Part shown: piece after piece, positions 13,041 through 14,437 of the stretch
Numbering within the stretch: the stretch's first letter is position 1
Layout of the letters: the number at the start of each line of letters is the position of its first letter
Assembly: GCA_029565415.1 (NCBI GenBank)
Contig: JAKQOH010000026.1
Coordinates: forward strand, 1-14,437
Direction of reading: 5' to 3'
Length of the DNA: 14,437 nucleotides
Origin: Candidatus Rifleibacteriota bacterium
GTDB taxonomy: Bacteria; Riflebacteria; Ozemobacteria; Ozemobacterales; Ozemobacteraceae
Made by a program: the position numbers and the translations under genes
The notes under the pieces: model-generated
What the model saw: the letters and a program-made list of their open reading frames with translations, nothing else
What the model was told of the DNA's origin: nothing
Database searches by the model: none

Positions 13041-14437
13041 ATGAACAGGAGAATCAAAGTGGAGTTATTCGAGCAGATACGGCGTGAATACGAGCATGGC
13101 ATCGGAACGATCAATGGAGTTGCCCGGAAGTTCGGCGTTCATCGGCGACTTGTGCGGCAGGCTATCGTGTCGGCAGTCCCTCCAGAGCGAAAAGTTCCGG
13201 ATCGTGCCAAGCCCAAGCTATCTCAGGTGGTGGATTTCATCGATGAGATTCTCGAGAAGGACAAAACCGTCCGCCGAAAACAGCGCCATACAGCGCATCG
13301 CATATGGCAGCGTATACTTCAGGAGCAAGGAACTGTCATCTCCGAATCGGTTGTTCGGGTCTACGTTCGGTCGCGGAAGTTGGAAATGGGGCTTATGGGG
13401 CATCAAGTGATGATCCCTCAAGTCTATGGCCCCGCCCAGGAGGCTCAGGTAGACTGGTTCGAAGCCGACGTGCGCATACGTGGGTTCCTGATCAGAATTC
13501 AGTTGTTCTGCATGCGAAGCATGTATTCGGGTGGAGCCTTCCATCGGGCCTATCTGCGAGCGACTCAGCAGGCATTTCTCGAAGCGCACGAATTGGCCTT
13601 CCAGCATTTCGGTGGTGTTTTCAGAGAAATCCGGTATGACAATCTTTCCAGCGCAGTGAAAAAGATCTTCCGAGGCCGACAGCGTGAGGAAACGAATCGT
13701 TTCATTGCTTTCCGGTCTCACTGGGGTTTCCAATCAGACTTTTGCACTCCGGGCGAGGGCCATGAGAAGGGCGGGGTCGAAGGTGAAGGCGGTTATCTTC
13801 GGCGCAATTACCTTGTGCCGATTCCTGACGTGGAAAGCCTGGAGGCTGTAAACGACCTGCTGGTAGAGGCTAGCCGAAAGGAGGAAGACCGTCGAATCGG
13901 AGATCGTCCAGAAAAGGTCGGTCCTCTGATGCTAGCAGAACGCCCGCACCTGCTTCCTCTTTCCCCGGAAGGATTTGACCTGACGGAAGTGAGCCAGCCC
14001 ATCATCGATGGCTTTGGCTGCGCCACGGTAAAGGGAAATCGGTATTCCACGCCGCTCCTGCCAAAGATGCAGGTTACAGCTCGTATAACGGCCGCAGTGG
14101 TGGAGATTCATCTTGGAGGCCGTGTCGTCGCCCGCCATGATCGCCGATACGAACACGGGCTCATGATCCTGAATCTGGAACATTACCTGGACGTGCTGGA
14201 CCGGAAACCGGGCGCCCTGCCGGGATCGCGAAGCTTGGCTCAATATCGAGAAGCAGGGCTCTGGCCGGAGTCTTATGATATATGGCTGGCTATACAGCAA
14301 GAGCGCTTCGGATTCAGTGAAGGAACACGGAAGATGATCGAGATCATCCGTCAGGTGCCAGTATACGGTAGCGCCGGGGTTCGGAACGCTGTGGAGCAGG
14401 CGTTGAATCTGGGAAGTCGTGACACGGCGACCGTCCT
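13041..14437 (+). CDS. istA: IS21-family transposase IstA, 3' end beyond window
   Basis: An open frame of 465 codons with no stop before the window edge. The product starts MNRRIKVELFEQIRREYEHG with a helix-turn-helix (about 21-43: GTINGVARKFGVHRRLVRQ). The integrase-type core has D138 (QVDWFEADV), D200 (IRYDNLSSAV) and E247 (GHEKGGVEGEGG), the expected DDE set with the IstA-typical HEKGGVE. A conserved C-terminal beta region (GNRYSTPLLP, VEIHLGGRVVARHDR) follows. GGAGG at 13031-13035, 5 nt before the ATG, supports the start. IstA cuts and joins the element ends together with the ATPase IstB, whose gene normally follows at once. It looks intact over the visible part. Confidence 0.93.
   Translation, partial: MNRRIKVELFEQIRREYEHGIGTINGVARKFGVHRRLVRQAIVSAVPPERKVPDRAKPKLSQVVDFIDEILEKDKTVRRKQRHTAHRIWQRILQEQGTVISESVVRVYVRSRKLEMGLMGHQVMIPQVYGPAQEAQVDWFEADVRIRGFLIRIQLFCMRSMYSGGAFHRAYLRATQQAFLEAHELAFQHFGGVFREIRYDNLSSAVKKIFRGRQREETNRFIAFRSHWGFQSDFCTPGEGHEKGGVEGEGGYLRRNYLVPIPDVESLEAVNDLLVEASRKEEDRRIGDRPEKVGPLMLAERPHLLPLSPEGFDLTEVSQPIIDGFGCATVKGNRYSTPLLPKMQVTARITAAVVEIHLGGRVVARHDRRYEHGLMILNLEHYLDVLDRKPGALPGSRSLAQYREAGLWPESYDIWLAIQQERFGFSEGTRKMIEIIRQVPVYGSAGVRNAVEQALNLGSRDTATV

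Larger units (their letters stand above)
12944..14437 (+). mobile_element. IS21-family insertion sequence, left part
   Basis: Starts inside the IS50-like element. The left boundary is estimated at the TG of TGATTTCGG (12944), since IS21 ends begin with TG. Two copies of TGGCCCAC, at 12963-12970 and 12986-12993, are spaced 23 bp apart, like the multiple subterminal repeats bound by IS21 transposases. istA begins at 13041 and leaves the window. The istB ATPase gene and the right end are expected beyond 14437. Confidence 0.75.

Noticed and set aside
13218..13733. 171-codon minus-strand frame, and short plus-strand frames at 13084-13410 and 13304-13639
   Set aside because: All overlap the istA frame, which has an HTH and complete DDE motifs and simply lacks a stop because it leaves the window.
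1..14437. CRISPR array, tRNA, rRNA, integrase or attachment site
   Set aside because: I looked for regularly spaced repeats, tRNA-like cloverleaf ends and site-specific recombinase motifs and saw none; the only mobile genes are DDE transposases.

Overview
The window is a stretch of accessory DNA from a bacterium of fairly high GC content. It carries no rRNA, tRNA or conserved housekeeping gene, so I cannot name the lineage. Three insertion sequences frame a compact, co-directional five-gene operon that looks like a phage-defence or DNA-restriction locus. The operon core is strongly GC-rich, with overlapping or near-abutting genes. The insertion sequences and one small hypothetical gene are visibly less GC-rich, as expected of separately acquired DNA.

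Layout: (1) 1-1293 is a complete ISL3-family element, transposase on the minus strand, with 25-bp terminal inverted repeats at 1-25 and 1269-1293. It sits against (2) 1294-1932, the in-frame C-terminal remnant of a large Eco57I/DrmMI-like adenine DNA methyltransferase whose catalytic part is absent from the window. (3) 1945-3348 is a DUF3696-type ABC/OLD-like ATPase. (4) 3345-3869 is a PIN-like nuclease overlapping the ATPase by 4 nt. (5) 3872-4561 is a small RNA-ligase-family nucleotidyltransferase starting at GTG 2 nt after the PIN gene. (6) 4552-10503 is a 1,983-residue protein overlapping the ligase by 10 nt. It combines a DEAH helicase, several Cys clusters, a DUF1998 module, a Vsr/PD-(D/E)XK-like fold and a C-terminal LexA/S24 peptidase module.

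Downstream lie (7) a short ORF with a strong ribosome binding site overlapping an unrecognised 162-residue protein (10566-11122), (8) a 134-residue eRF1-domain-like hypothetical protein (11173-11577), (9) an IS4-family, IS50/Tn5-like element starting at 11642 whose right end is lost, and (10) an IS21-family element (from about 12944) that interrupts it, with istA running off the window.

How the genes may work together (inference): the modification gene, ATPase, nuclease, ligase and helicase-nuclease are translationally coupled and so probably form one system. The helicase/DUF1998 protein resembles the DruE/DrmA-DrmB/MrfA group, and the methyltransferase remnant resembles the C-terminus of DISARM-type DrmMI. 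The ATPase-PIN pair resembles ATPase-effector abortive systems, and the RNA ligase could repair or protect nucleic acid cut by the PIN enzyme. The most striking point is the LexA-like module fused to the helicase: the Ser/Lys dyad is present, and an Ala-Gly site lies 35 residues before the Ser, the same spacing as in E. coli LexA. This suggests damage-triggered self-cleavage. In this genome the methyltransferase end of the system appears to have been disrupted by the ISL3 element.
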